Both the position numbers and the translations under genes were made by a program. The notes below the pieces were generated by a model. That model searched no databases, was not told the origin of the DNA, and saw only the letters and a program-made list of their open reading frames with translations. Below are positions 1-8,035 of a stretch of 64,000 nucleotides of DNA, one piece after another. The DNA is taken from positions 372,001-436,000 of the forward strand of contig NZ_JABMLE010000003.1 of assembly GCF_013205025.1 (NCBI RefSeq). Direction: 5' to 3'. Numbering within the stretch: the first letter of the stretch is position 1; each line of letters begins with the position of its first letter. The stretch is from Rathayibacter sp. VKM Ac-2857. GTDB taxonomy: Bacteria; Actinomycetota; Actinomycetes; Actinomycetales; Microbacteriaceae.

Positions 1-202
1 TCATACCGAGATGCATAACGCCGAGAGCGTGCTCGAACCGGTTTCCAGTTAGCGAGGGGTAGACCACGTGACCGCAGCCGTTTTGGTGAATGCGTCGCAG
101 TCGTGCGATGAATGGCGAGTCCACGAGCTCGACAAGCTCCTGCGGCACGTAGACATAGCCGTGCACAGGATCGCGATATCGACGTCCGTATCGAACGCTC
201 AT
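1..202 (-). CDS. HD-domain phosphohydrolase, SAMHD1/dGTPase-like (partial, runs off the left edge)
   Basis: Only the first 67 codons lie in the window. The translation from the ATG at 202 carries the N-terminal signature of the SAMHD1/YdhJ type of HD phosphohydrolase: RDPVHGYVYV at residues 10-19, then FIARLRRIHQNG (31-42), and YPSLTGNRFEHALGVMHLG (48-66). The His of RFEH normally supplies the first metal ligand of the HD site; the HD pair itself would lie beyond the edge. Known relatives hydrolyse (d)NTPs to nucleosides plus triphosphate or act on other phosphoesters. The start overlaps the stop of the upstream phosphorylase-like gene (ATGA), so it is the last visible gene of a five-gene leftward operon devoted to nucleotides. 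Substrate cannot be inferred from this fragment. Confidence 0.8.
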   Translation of the reverse strand, partial: MSVRYGRRYRDPVHGYVYVPQELVELVDSPFIARLRRIHQNGCGHVVYPSLTGNRFEHALGVMHLGM

Positions 203-1671
203 CTCTTGGGCTCCGATATCTCAAAATTGTCGACCAAGTCTTGCAGGAGTTCAGCGTCGGCTTTGTGTGGCGCATACACTCGCACTAGCGGCTGACCGCG
301 TTCCACAAGTGTGCCGAGCGCGGCCCCAAGCATGATACCCCCGGCTCCAGGTGCGAGGGGGAGTCCACCAGATCCTGGTGTGTAGACGTTCAGCCGATTG
401 TTCACCATGTCAGCGAGCTCGACTGTGTCCTTCGATGTCAGGGTTCCGGTAGAAGACGCAGTAATGTCCGTGAACGGCAACCCTTGAAGGATCGCTTCGG
501 CCCCCGTGTCCCTTACTCTTGCGAGAAAGGGCGCTTCGACACCATGATCTTGCCATAGGGACAGTAGGTTTTCTTTCAGAGTCCCATCACGCCATGCGTC
601 CACGACCGTGGAATGGATGTCTTTCTCGGTCAGCGAAGGGCATTGAGCGAGATGTGAAGCGAAAGACGCCGAGAGCGCGAGTTCACTTCCTTCGGGAATT
701 GATAGGTCGGCGGGAGCGTCGAGGAGGTCGAGGACTTCACTGATCTCGGTAGCATTACCAATGCTCCGCCAAGTTACCCGCGATGTTGAGCGGACTCTGA
801 AATCAATAAACAGTGGTAGCCCGGCACACACTTTGGATGCGAGTGCGACGAATGCATCCGCTTCACCCCGTGTGTAGAAGAACGCGCCAGGGCCGTATAG
901 GACGTCGAGGAGCGTCAGATCGGTTTGCAGGGCGTACTGCTTGGCGATGATGCTAGCGACGATGAGTCCGACCTGCCGGACGGTACCGGTCTCACCTCGG
1001 AGGAAATACAGCACCTCGTCGCGAGGGCAGAAGTCGGGTCCGGCAGTGAAGTACCTCACCGCCGGGGGCTCGCCGCTCCAGCCGCTCACCGCCGCCGCGG
1101 ACATCGGGCGGAAGCCGGGAAGAATGCGAAGCTTGTCGCTCGTCCCCCCTGTGTGCCCTAATCTGCGGGCGACAAGAAAGCTTGAGTTCAGGCCGGCCCG
1201 CTCGCTCAACAACCGGAGGACCGCCGGAAGGAGGATTGCCTGCTTTTCTGAAATGCCCCCCGTTGGGTAGCGTCGGACACTCTTCGTCTTCTGCGGCCGC
1301 TTGCGAAAGAGAGGTTCGGCAAGAAACCGAGTTAGCAGCGCAACCTGCTGGGTGGAGACGCCACGCAGTCTCATCGACGTTAGCCAGTACCCTAGGGCGA
1401 CCCCCGCATCCCGCTCAGCGGATGTCGCCCACGCCTCGATGGCCGAGGCGAGTAGTTTCCAGAGGTCCGCAGACTCTGTGAACCAAGCGTCCGCAAGCAC
1501 GTCTGGACGCGACCCGCTCATGCTGCGCCAGTCTGACGCGTTCGTGGCGCGGCCAAATGCCGCATGGCAAAGAAGTGCACCGAACTGCGCCGGCGTTGGG
1601 ACGTCGCTGAACAGAATGGGATCGCCCTGGCGTTGAAAGGCGACCTCGAGCCTAAGCGCGTTAGATCGCAT
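199..1671 (-). CDS. Divergent thymidine/pyrimidine-nucleoside phosphorylase-like protein (glycosyltransferase family 3 fold)
   Basis: 490 aa from the ATG at 1671; a TTG at 1689 is an alternative that would add 6 residues. The diagnostic glycine-rich block of the DeoA family is present as LGHTGGTSDK (171-180) followed by LPGF. An upstream block RRYPTGGISEK (133-143) occupies the place of the phosphate-binding KHSTGGVGDK of thymidine phosphorylase. Further on, FLRGETGTV with Arg 225 and VASIIAK (238-244) match the base-contacting Arg/Ser/Lys stretch. So the fold and base pocket look kept, but the Lys-His-Ser of the phosphate loop reads Arg-Tyr-Pro, suggesting an altered or lost phosphorolysis reaction. 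Family enzymes convert deoxynucleosides plus phosphate to base plus deoxyribose-1-phosphate. It overlaps both neighbours in a nucleotide-processing operon, and its GC content is lower than the chromosome to the right. Confidence 0.75.
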   Translation of the reverse strand: MRSNALRLEVAFQRQGDPILFSDVPTPAQFGALLCHAAFGRATNASDWRSMSGSRPDVLADAWFTESADLWKLLASAIEAWATSAERDAGVALGYWLTSMRLRGVSTQQVALLTRFLAEPLFRKRPQKTKSVRRYPTGGISEKQAILLPAVLRLLSERAGLNSSFLVARRLGHTGGTSDKLRILPGFRPMSAAAVSGWSGEPPAVRYFTAGPDFCPRDEVLYFLRGETGTVRQVGLIVASIIAKQYALQTDLTLLDVLYGPGAFFYTRGEADAFVALASKVCAGLPLFIDFRVRSTSRVTWRSIGNATEISEVLDLLDAPADLSIPEGSELALSASFASHLAQCPSLTEKDIHSTVVDAWRDGTLKENLLSLWQDHGVEAPFLARVRDTGAEAILQGLPFTDITASSTGTLTSKDTVELADMVNNRLNVYTPGSGGLPLAPGAGGIMLGAALGTLVERGQPLVRVYAPHKADAELLQDLVDNFEISEPKR

Positions 1672-2296
1672 AGCGTTGAATACTCTCAAGGAGGAGCCGC
1701 ACGTCCTCCGCAGTCTCCTCAGGCGATCCGACCTGCTGTCGGTGGACGATGAACTCCACGCCCTTCTCGGCTGTGTAAGCGCGTGCTACGTCAGACATCA
1801 GTTCCTGCATCGCGAGATTCTCGCCAATGTCCACCCCTGCATCGAACTCTCGACCTCGCTTAGTCAGCATGGTATTCCAGGTGGGCTCGTCAACCTGTAC
1901 GAACACTAGATGGGTGGGGTCAGGCAACGACGCGTAGTCCACTTCCGCGGCGCTTTGAGCTGCGTCGAAGTAGGGGTTTTCGGGTGAGATCAGCCAGCGC
2001 ATGCTCTCGTCTGCCATATAGCGCGCGATGAGCTTGTCGTACATGCTGTCGACGACTGCGTCACCGCCGGAGGCGTGGATCTTCGCAGCTTCGAGGTAAC
2101 CGGGCACACGAGTGTTCCTAAACCACTGTAATGCAAGGTACGGCCCGAATTGGCCGTTCGCCTGTCGATCGGTGACGAGTGGACTCCATTCGGGCTCTTC
2201 CGGCTCGAGGAACGCCGAGCCGCCAAGCATCATCGCTAAAGCGTGAGCCGTCGCAGATTTTCCGCATCCGGGAACTCCCATGAATCCGATGAACAT
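1661..2296 (-). CDS. Deoxynucleoside-kinase-like P-loop NTPase
   Basis: 211 aa. Walker A is GVPGCGKS at residues 7-14. The order of later motifs follows the deoxyribonucleoside kinase family: EP at 31-32, a QWFRNTR helix (57-63) in the place of the family's FQ/R stretch, VVDSMYDK (81-88) in place of the DRS/ERS motif, and a LID-like KRGREFD (146-152) after the strand LVFVQVD. Family members phosphorylate deoxynucleosides or dNMPs with ATP. The DRS motif is altered (DSM), so catalysis and substrate need testing. Start ATG lies 4 bases after the stop of the upstream nuclease gene, and its 3' end overlaps the phosphorylase-like gene, implying translational coupling. Alternative: a more generic AAA/zeta-toxin-like kinase; the EP and LID motifs favour the nucleoside kinase reading. 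Confidence 0.65.
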   Translation of the reverse strand: MFIGFMGVPGCGKSATAHALAMMLGGSAFLEPEEPEWSPLVTDRQANGQFGPYLALQWFRNTRVPGYLEAAKIHASGGDAVVDSMYDKLIARYMADESMRWLISPENPYFDAAQSAAEVDYASLPDPTHLVFVQVDEPTWNTMLTKRGREFDAGVDIGENLAMQELMSDVARAYTAEKGVEFIVHRQQVGSPEETAEDVRLLLESIQRYAI

Positions 2297-2300
2297 GCTG

Positions 2301-3089
2301 TTAGAAGAGCGTTGGGGGTTCGACGCCCACGATTTGTTCGCCGTGGTCCGGGGTAAATTCTAGGTCTGTCTCCACGCGTACAGCTGAGTGATCTGTGACG
2401 CGCTCATCTCCAGTCCGCCATTGATGTTCCAGTTCCGTCTTGACCACGTGGGCACGAAGAGTGTGGGTGGAGAAGGCATGGTCGTATCGAAAGCCTTCGC
2501 CTTTGTATGAAGCCCAGGAGACTTGGTCAGAGTCGGCAAGCAGATCTGTGAGGGGCGTGGAGAGCATGTCAGAGTATGCTTGCCTCTCGAAGTCATACAT
2601 AGTTCTGTACTGCGGGAGGCTTCTGTCGTCGACGAAATTCAGATCCCCGATGACCAGCAAGTTGGCCGTAGCGCTCGCTTCCCGCCGCACCTGATCAGCG
2701 AACTGGCGCAACCACTTCCGCTTCTCCGCAATTTTGTCCTGTGAGTTGCGGCCGAACGGATCGGAGGAGATGCCATACGCGGCAAGGATTGACATTCGTG
2801 GCGTCGCCTCGAGCGCAACACTTTGGATGCGGCCCGCACCCGTGCGCACATATGTGGCGGGCACTTTTGTTGCGACCAGAGTTGTGAACCCGTTGAACGA
2901 AAGCTCCCAACCGTGGACGCGGAAGCCGTCCGCGCGCAGACCGTTGACCAACGCCTCACCGCCTGCCGATTTCTTGACCTCCGTCAGAACCAACACGTCG
3001 GCACCAGCGGAGATCAGCGCAAGCCGCTGACGTTCCGCGCGCTCAGCAGAGGGGGAGTTGACGTTGATGGCGAGCACCGTAAGCGTCAA
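2301..3089 (-). CDS. Exonuclease/endonuclease/phosphatase (EEP) family protein
   Basis: 262 aa when started at the TTG at 3089, which overlaps the preceding stop as TTGA and has an AGGAAGAG ribosome-binding site just upstream; a longer reading from 3179 would overlap DUF3310 completely and is rejected. The EEP fold is shown by LAINVNS near the N-terminus, the metal-binding Glu 37 in LTEVKK, GDLNF (148-152), RYDHAF (201-206) and a C-terminal TDHSAV (232-237) with the catalytic Asp-His pair. These enzymes cleave phosphodiesters in DNA, RNA or small molecules with Mg2+. No signal peptide is visible, so it is cytoplasmic. Second gene of the leftward nucleotide operon; whether it acts on DNA, RNA or a nucleotide is open. 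Confidence 0.75.
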   Translation of the reverse strand: MTLTVLAINVNSPSAERAERQRLALISAGADVLVLTEVKKSAGGEALVNGLRADGFRVHGWELSFNGFTTLVATKVPATYVRTGAGRIQSVALEATPRMSILAAYGISSDPFGRNSQDKIAEKRKWLRQFADQVRREASATANLLVIGDLNFVDDRSLPQYRTMYDFERQAYSDMLSTPLTDLLADSDQVSWASYKGEGFRYDHAFSTHTLRAHVVKTELEHQWRTGDERVTDHSAVRVETDLEFTPDHGEQIVGVEPPTLF

Positions 3090-3358
3090 GACTCTTCCTG
3101 CGAATTCACTTCCGGGCCGCCCGCTGATTCGGCTTCGGCCGCCCGCTCCAACCGCGCGATCTCCCGTTCGACGTACCATTTGGCCTTATAGAGGTCTTCA
3201 ATTTCATTCTGCTTGCCGCCAGCACGCCAGAGATACTTAATGGCGTTACCCCTGCAGAAGTTCATGCTTTCAACCACGTCGATGCACTCGATAGGTGCGT
3301 CGGCACCGCCGTAGTACGGGGGGTGGTCAACGGAGTCGGAGTATGGACGTTCACGCAT
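3086..3358 (-). CDS. DUF3310 family protein (phage-associated small protein)
   Basis: 90 aa. Typical DUF3310 blocks are visible: VDHPPYY (10-16), IECIDV (23-28), FCRGNAIKYLWRAG (34-47) and EDLYKAKWY (54-62). This family is common in tailed phages, often among DNA-replication and nucleotide genes, and its function is not established. It opens the leftward operon, and its TGA overlaps the TTG of the EEP gene. The charged C-terminal tail after residue 70 is not conserved in the family as far as I know. A GGGGGCC stretch upstream of the ATG could act as ribosome-binding site. Its presence suggests the operon was acquired from, or shaped by, phage. Confidence 0.8.
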   Translation of the reverse strand: MRERPYSDSVDHPPYYGGADAPIECIDVVESMNFCRGNAIKYLWRAGGKQNEIEDLYKAKWYVEREIARLERAAEAESAGGPEVNSQEES

Positions 3359-3800
3359 CTGGCCCCCAAGATCGGCTACTTTCGTGTCACCTTAGTGCAG
3401 TAGGACCTCGGCTGCGAGAAAATTTCCGTTGGGCCCGCTCTCGTCTGGGATGAGCCTCGCACACCATTCGCTGGGCTAGGAAGGTGCCTGTTTGGGTGAC
3501 GCTGCAGCATCTCGGTCCTGCTGAGCCGCTGCCCACGGACCCGACGAGATGCGGGACGAGTCCGAGGAAGAGCGCGTCAAGCTCGACCAGGCGGAGGATG
3601 CGTACGCCGGAGTGCCGGCGCCTGGTGCCCAAGCTTGAGGCGACGATTGATCGGCTGGCGGGGCGGCGAGGATGAACACCGCGCTCCGCGCGCAGATGTC
3701 CGGGCTGATGTCCTACCTAGCTAACGCGGGAAGGGCGAAGGAGTGGTGGGTGACGTCGAAGAGACCGTAGCGATACAAGCCGGCAAATCCGGGCCCCGAG

Positions 3801-4214
3801 ATGCGCGAACCGTCGCCGGAGCTGTGGTCGCAGTGCGCCTGGGATCTCGGAGCATTGCGGGAAAGGTTCAGCAGCGTCTCCTTCGAGGATCGCGGAATAT
3901 GGGCGCGCGTCGCCAGGGAGACAGTCGGCGCGTTCGCGGCCTGGTCGCGGCGGGTCGAGCCGACCCAGGGACCGCTCGCGGGAGCGTCGAGATCGTTGGC
4001 GCGATCCGCTCAACTTCGCGCGTACGTGACGAAGGCGCGGTCGATGTCGTGGCCCTCTGTCGCGCAACGCGACGGTACTGAGAACGTCGCGCAGTCCGGC
4101 AAGCCGACCGTCGCGTTGGCGCTCGGGTTGCGCGAGCTCGAGAAGCTCTCGCGCGGTGCACGACATCCACCGTGCCGCGGGGTGATACCTGCCGTACTCA
4201 AGACGTGCGCATGA
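3801..4214 (+). pseudogene. Remnant of an actinobacterial plasmid/ICE mobilization-associated protein
   Basis: The frame beginning MREPSPELWSQCAWDLGALR contains a protein-like region up to about residue 85, including FEDRGIWARVARETVGAFAA and LARSAQLRAYVTKARSMSW. This resembles, from memory, helical proteins encoded beside relaxase genes on actinobacterial mobilizable elements, where a longer alanine-rich helical region follows. Here the composition degenerates after about residue 90 and the usual continuation is missing. Treated as a truncated remnant; identification is by general resemblance only. Confidence 0.35.
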
Positions 4215-4488
4215 TGATGCGGCAGCGTCTGCAGGTTGTGTCACAGCAGAGGCCCTCCTTGCCCGACGCCGGCGGGGCGATGCCGACCCAGCCGACGCTC
4301 ACCGTGGAGAAGCAGCAGGGTCCAGACGCGGATGTCCGCGGAGCGCGGCTGGGCCGACGGTACGCCGGTGCAGAAGCCGCTGGAGAAGCGCACCATGAAC
4401 TGGGCGGGTGACGCGTCAGCCCCGCAGCGTTGCCGGGACGATGACCGCGGCCGCTGAGACCATCACCACCGAACGAGGGGATCGACCA

Positions 4489-5290
4489 TGAGCGATAACG
4501 ACGCAGACGGCGGTGTAGAGGAATCGACCAACGCCGCCCTCCAGACCGCGCTGACTGCGGCCATATAGATCGCGGAGAAGTTCTTCCGCTTGCGCGAGCA
4601 GATGCTCTGAGGCGCTGAGCGCAAGGATGCCGTCGCGGTACGCGCGATGTCCACCAGATTTGACGCGCAGCGTAGCCGTCGCGGAGGTCGCCGTGGTCGA
4701 TCGCTGCCAGTGGTGGGAGAACGTAACCGTCTCGGACATCGCCCGCGTTGCGGAGATAGCCCAGATGTGACACGGGTTTGACGACCGTGCTGTGGCCACG
4801 GCTGACACGATTGGCCGTAAGGTTCAGGGCCGCTACGGCGTGTGACCTCGGCGCTCTTGTGGCCGAAGAGCGATCGAAAGAGCGTCGAGGAGCGCACCGA
4901 GGCCTCACAGCTCGTCATGGAAGCCGACAGGCTCGCTTACCGCGCGCAGGACGCTCCCGCTCTGGCGAGACGGCGATCAATGTCGTCGCGCAAGTTGAAG
5001 CCCAAGCGCTTGCGTATGACACGGCCGCCAGTCGCGGTGGCGAGGATGGCAAGACCTCGAACGAGCTGCGCGGCCTCGCCAGCGACGCGCGCGGACAGGC
5101 GCAGCTTCGCAAAGACGCTGCGACCGATGCGCCCGAGGCCAGACGGTCGGGCAGAGCGATTTCTGCTCGCGCCGACGCCGGCAACAGCTGCGACAGCTCG
5201 GAGCCGTGGGAGACATTCGCGGCGAGCCTGAACAAGAAGGGCATCAATGTAGAGCACGTCATGGCGCGCTTGCGCGCCGACGTCGACTAG
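4489..5290 (+). pseudogene. Frameshifted remnant of a second mobilization-type protein
   Basis: An ATG at 4489 with GAGGGGATC upstream starts MSDNDADGGVEESTNAALQT, runs 26 codons to a TAG, then continues in the same frame as IAEKFFRLREQML, a TGA, and ERKDAVAVRAMSTRFDAQ. The last part, WETFAASLNKKGINVEHVM ending RLRADVD, is open to 5290 in a shifted frame. The order (acidic N-terminus, coiled-coil region with REQ, C-terminal region) resembles proteins of actinobacterial conjugative plasmids. Two in-frame stops plus at least one frameshift argue for a decayed gene and not for sequencing error. Confidence 0.4.
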
Positions 5291-5319
5291 GCCCGACCCG
5301 CCCACGATGTGCTCACCTC

Positions 5320-5343
5320 ACCGCACCGCACCGCACCGCACCG
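5320..5343. repeat. Pentanucleotide tandem repeat (ACCGC, about 4.8 copies)
   Basis: Four perfect ACCGC units followed by ACCG lie in the non-coding stretch between the decayed mobilization remnant and the ParB-like gene. Such short arrays are slippage-prone; no frame depends on it here. Confidence 0.8.
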
Positions 5344-5582
5344 AGGGAATTCTCCGACACTTCCAGCATCAGCCGGCAACGTCAACGCGGTGAACGCAGT
5401 CGCCGAGCGATCGACTGATGCCCGAGGTCTCCGCCGCACCGTGTCAAGTAAGCGCTCGCAACGTCGACCCCCTGCGCGCCTCGACGCCACGCGGCGTCCG
5501 ACTACCGGTCTCGGGGGCGGCATCCGCAGTGTCGCTAGCGCTACATTTGACAGGACAGGTTTCACATTTTTGGGGGCGCACA

Positions 5583-6943
5583 GTGGCACAACGGACCGAC
5601 ATACCCGTCAGCGAACTGCTCCTAGACCGAAAAAACGCCCGCTTAGGACAAGAGCAAGAAACACAGCAAGCCACGATTCATGCTCTCGCGACGCACCAAG
5701 GGAAGCGTCTTGTGAAACTTGCCGAGAGCATCGTGTCAGACGGACTTGACCCCGCTCAGCTATTCACCGTCGTGCGCACACCAGATAAAAAACCGCGTTA
5801 TACGGTGCTTGAAGGGAATCGGCGAACTCTCGCGCTGAAGGCTCTAGAGACCCCCACGATTGTCCAAGCCGCTTTGATGCCTTCCGAGTTCAAGAAGTTG
5901 ATTTCTCTGTCCGAAAGGTTTCAGAAGGATCCTATCGATTTGGTTCACTGCGTGCTCTACGAGCCCGATGAAGAACCGATTGCAAATGACTTTGTTATGG
6001 GTCGCCATGGCGGTGCTCAGGATGGCATTGGACTCGTGGAGTGGGACTCGGACGAGAAAGATCGCTTCCGTGCCCGGCATGGTGGCGATGCGGTCCGATC
6101 CTATTCTGGACAAGTCATTGATTTTCTTGCGGAGATTGATGGACCGCCTGAATCGAAGTCTAAAATCGCCACAAACGTCCAGCGGCTCGTCAATTCGCCG
6201 AAAGTCAGGGATGCACTTGGCCTGACTGTGGTCGACAAGCAATTGATCTCAAGTATCCCACCGAGCAGATTGCTAAGGCTCTCCGTAAAATTGCGAACGA
6301 CCTTCGTAGCCAAACTGTCACCGTTCCGGACATCTACGACGACAAAAAGCGCCAAGCCTATATTGCTACTTTTGCCGAAGACGAGCTTCCGGACCCGGCG
6401 ACTGAGCTGACGGCACCAGTCAAGTTGACTGACCTGCCAAAGGGTGACGCCGCTCCGACCTTAAAAACGCCGACTACGACCAAGAGTGCTAAGTCGAAGC
6501 CTAAACCGAAACCTCAGCGAGTTGCCGTCGCCGCAAGCGAAGCCAAGATCAACCCGAGTGCTCCGCGGACCAACGATGTCTACCAAGAGCTGGTGACTAT
6601 CAACGCCGATAAGCATCCCAATGCGGCATCAGTTCTCTTTCGCGTCTTTGTCGAGTTATCAGTCGATGACTACATTGTAAGGCATAAGTTGATTTCAGAC
6701 GAAAATAATCCAAATCTTGCAAAGCGACTTAAAGATGTGAATAATCACTTGCTGTCCAATTCCGCGATTCCTAAGCAGCTGCATCTTGTAATTCAGCAAA
6801 TTGCGAACAACAAGCATGGTCTTGCGGCGAGTATGGTTACTTTTAATCAGTACGTCCACAACTCGTACTCTTTCCCCAAGCCGAGCGAGCTACGCACCTC
6901 CTGGGACGAAATGCAGCCCTTCCTGGAAGCCGTCTGGAAGTGA
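5583..6943 (+). pseudogene. ParB/sulfiredoxin-fold protein with C-terminal helical domain, interrupted by a frameshift near 6245
   Basis: From the GTG at 5583 (AQRTDIPVSELLLD) the first frame shows a ParB-type N-domain: IPVSELLLD, then VLEGNRRTLALKAL with the GNRR box. It stays protein-like to LTVVDKQLIS near 6250. The continuation (LKYPTEQIAKALRKIANDLR) lies in another frame and runs to 6943, ending QYVHNSYSFPKPSELRTSWD...FLEAVWK, a helical C-terminal domain. Rejoined, the protein is about 453 aa. No slippery heptamer is obvious, so this is a real inactivating indel or a base error. The 3' end overlaps the methyltransferase start as GTGA, so the two form one transcription unit. ParB-fold nucleases/NTPases beside DNA methylases often belong to restriction or defence loci. 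A TTGACA lies at 5547-5552, but a convincing -10 is not seen. Confidence 0.65.
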
Positions 6944-7842
6944 ATCAACTTTCTCGTTTTCCCTCGCCGTTGCGTTACCCGGGCGGCAAGGGGAAAATTG
7001 CGAACTACGTCAAGTTGCTCATGATTGAAAACAATTTAGCGGGCAACGACTATGTGGAGCCCTACGCTGGTGGCGCTTCCGTCGCTCTCTCCTTGCTCTA
7101 CGAGGGCTACGCCGATCGCGCTTTCATCAACGATCTAAATCCAGGCGTGCACGCGTTTTGGAAAAGCGCTGTATCGCAAACAGAGGAGCTTTGCGCACTC
7201 ATCGACAGCACTCCTGTGACCATGTCCACTTGGTATGAGCAACGCGCAATTGCAGCCTCAGCAGCGGCCGAGGGGCTTGAGTTGGGGTTCGCCACCTTTT
7301 TCCTCAATCGCACTAACCGATCTGGCATAATTAGTGGCGGCGTTATTGGCGGGTTGGACCAGACGGGTCAATGGAAAATTGATGCTCGATATAATAAAGA
7401 GTCGCTAATCCAGCGCATCCGAAAAATTGGCCGTCATCGGAGTAGTATCATAGTTTCTAACGAGGATGCGGTGCAATACGTTCAGCGGTGGAGCGATCCA
7501 GCCGAAGATGCGGCATTCCTCTACCTGGATCCTCCGTACTTTGAAAAAGGGGAGGGTCTCTACGATAATTTCTACGATGCCGCTGACCATGCGATGATTG
7601 CCGATGCAGTCGACTCTCTTGCGCATCCGTGGATTGTGTCCTACGATGCGCGCCCCGAAATCACTCGTTTATACCCTCACGCCATTCAGATCCGATATGG
7701 ATTAGCGTATTCGGCAAACCAGGAGCGGCCTATGGGTTCTGAGATCATGTTTTTCTCGAAAGATCTCACTATTCCCAACCGGCTCCCTAGTGGCATTTCC
7801 TCGGCGCAGGTCGCGCAGGCGCAACGCCAAGCACGCGCTTGA
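6940..7842 (+). CDS. D12-class N6-adenine DNA methyltransferase (Dam-like)
   Basis: 300 aa, GTG start overlapping the preceding stop. Motif X-like LRYPGGKGK is at residues 11-19, the SAM-binding EPYAGGAS at 40-47, the D12-class NRTNRSG at 123-129, and the catalytic DPPY at 197-200 preceded by FLYL. These enzymes transfer a methyl group from S-adenosylmethionine to adenine N6 in a short DNA motif. The lower GC and the position in the island mark it as acquired. It lacks a recognisable restriction endonuclease partner; the coupled ParB-like gene is the only candidate partner. It may protect host DNA in a restriction or phage-defence module, or be an orphan phage-type methylase. Confidence 0.88.
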   Translation: MNQLSRFPSPLRYPGGKGKIANYVKLLMIENNLAGNDYVEPYAGGASVALSLLYEGYADRAFINDLNPGVHAFWKSAVSQTEELCALIDSTPVTMSTWYEQRAIAASAAAEGLELGFATFFLNRTNRSGIISGGVIGGLDQTGQWKIDARYNKESLIQRIRKIGRHRSSIIVSNEDAVQYVQRWSDPAEDAAFLYLDPPYFEKGEGLYDNFYDAADHAMIADAVDSLAHPWIVSYDARPEITRLYPHAIQIRYGLAYSANQERPMGSEIMFFSKDLTIPNRLPSGISSAQVAQAQRQARA

Positions 7843-8035
7843 TACTTCGGGCCGTTTGAATCAAGTGCCGTAGTTTACTCTTGGCACCCGGGTACCTGTG
7901 CGGTTTCGCTGCTGGTGACGGGCGCCGCAAATGCACCAACTGGCTGGGCGCAGAGTCCGCCGTCAATCATTCGGCCAAGGCGGCACCGTCGGTGATGGCG
8001 ACCGAGGCGGGTTCGGGGATCTGGAGGCGCAGCGT

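Larger units (their letters stand above)
3360..5582. other. Gene-poor decayed mobile-element region
   Basis: About 2.2 kb without an intact gene. Several short stretches still look protein-like but are broken by stops: a fragment beginning MRDESEEERVKLDQAEDAYA near 3549 (+), a 32-codon ORF MNTALRAQMSGLMSYLANAG at 3672-3770 (+), and the two remnants listed separately at 3801-4214 and 4489-5290. All run on the + strand, like a decayed conjugative or mobilization gene set. No complete relaxase, replication or integrase gene remains. Confidence 0.5.

Noticed and set aside
6235-6260. Programmed ribosomal frameshifting in the ParB-like gene
   Set aside because: No slippery heptamer or nearby stem was found; a simple indel is more likely.
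7843-8035. A gene fragment between the methylase and the Abi gene
   Set aside because: One leftward frame reads LRLQIPEPASVAITDGAALA before a stop, which looks protein-like, but it is only about 20 residues and has no start.
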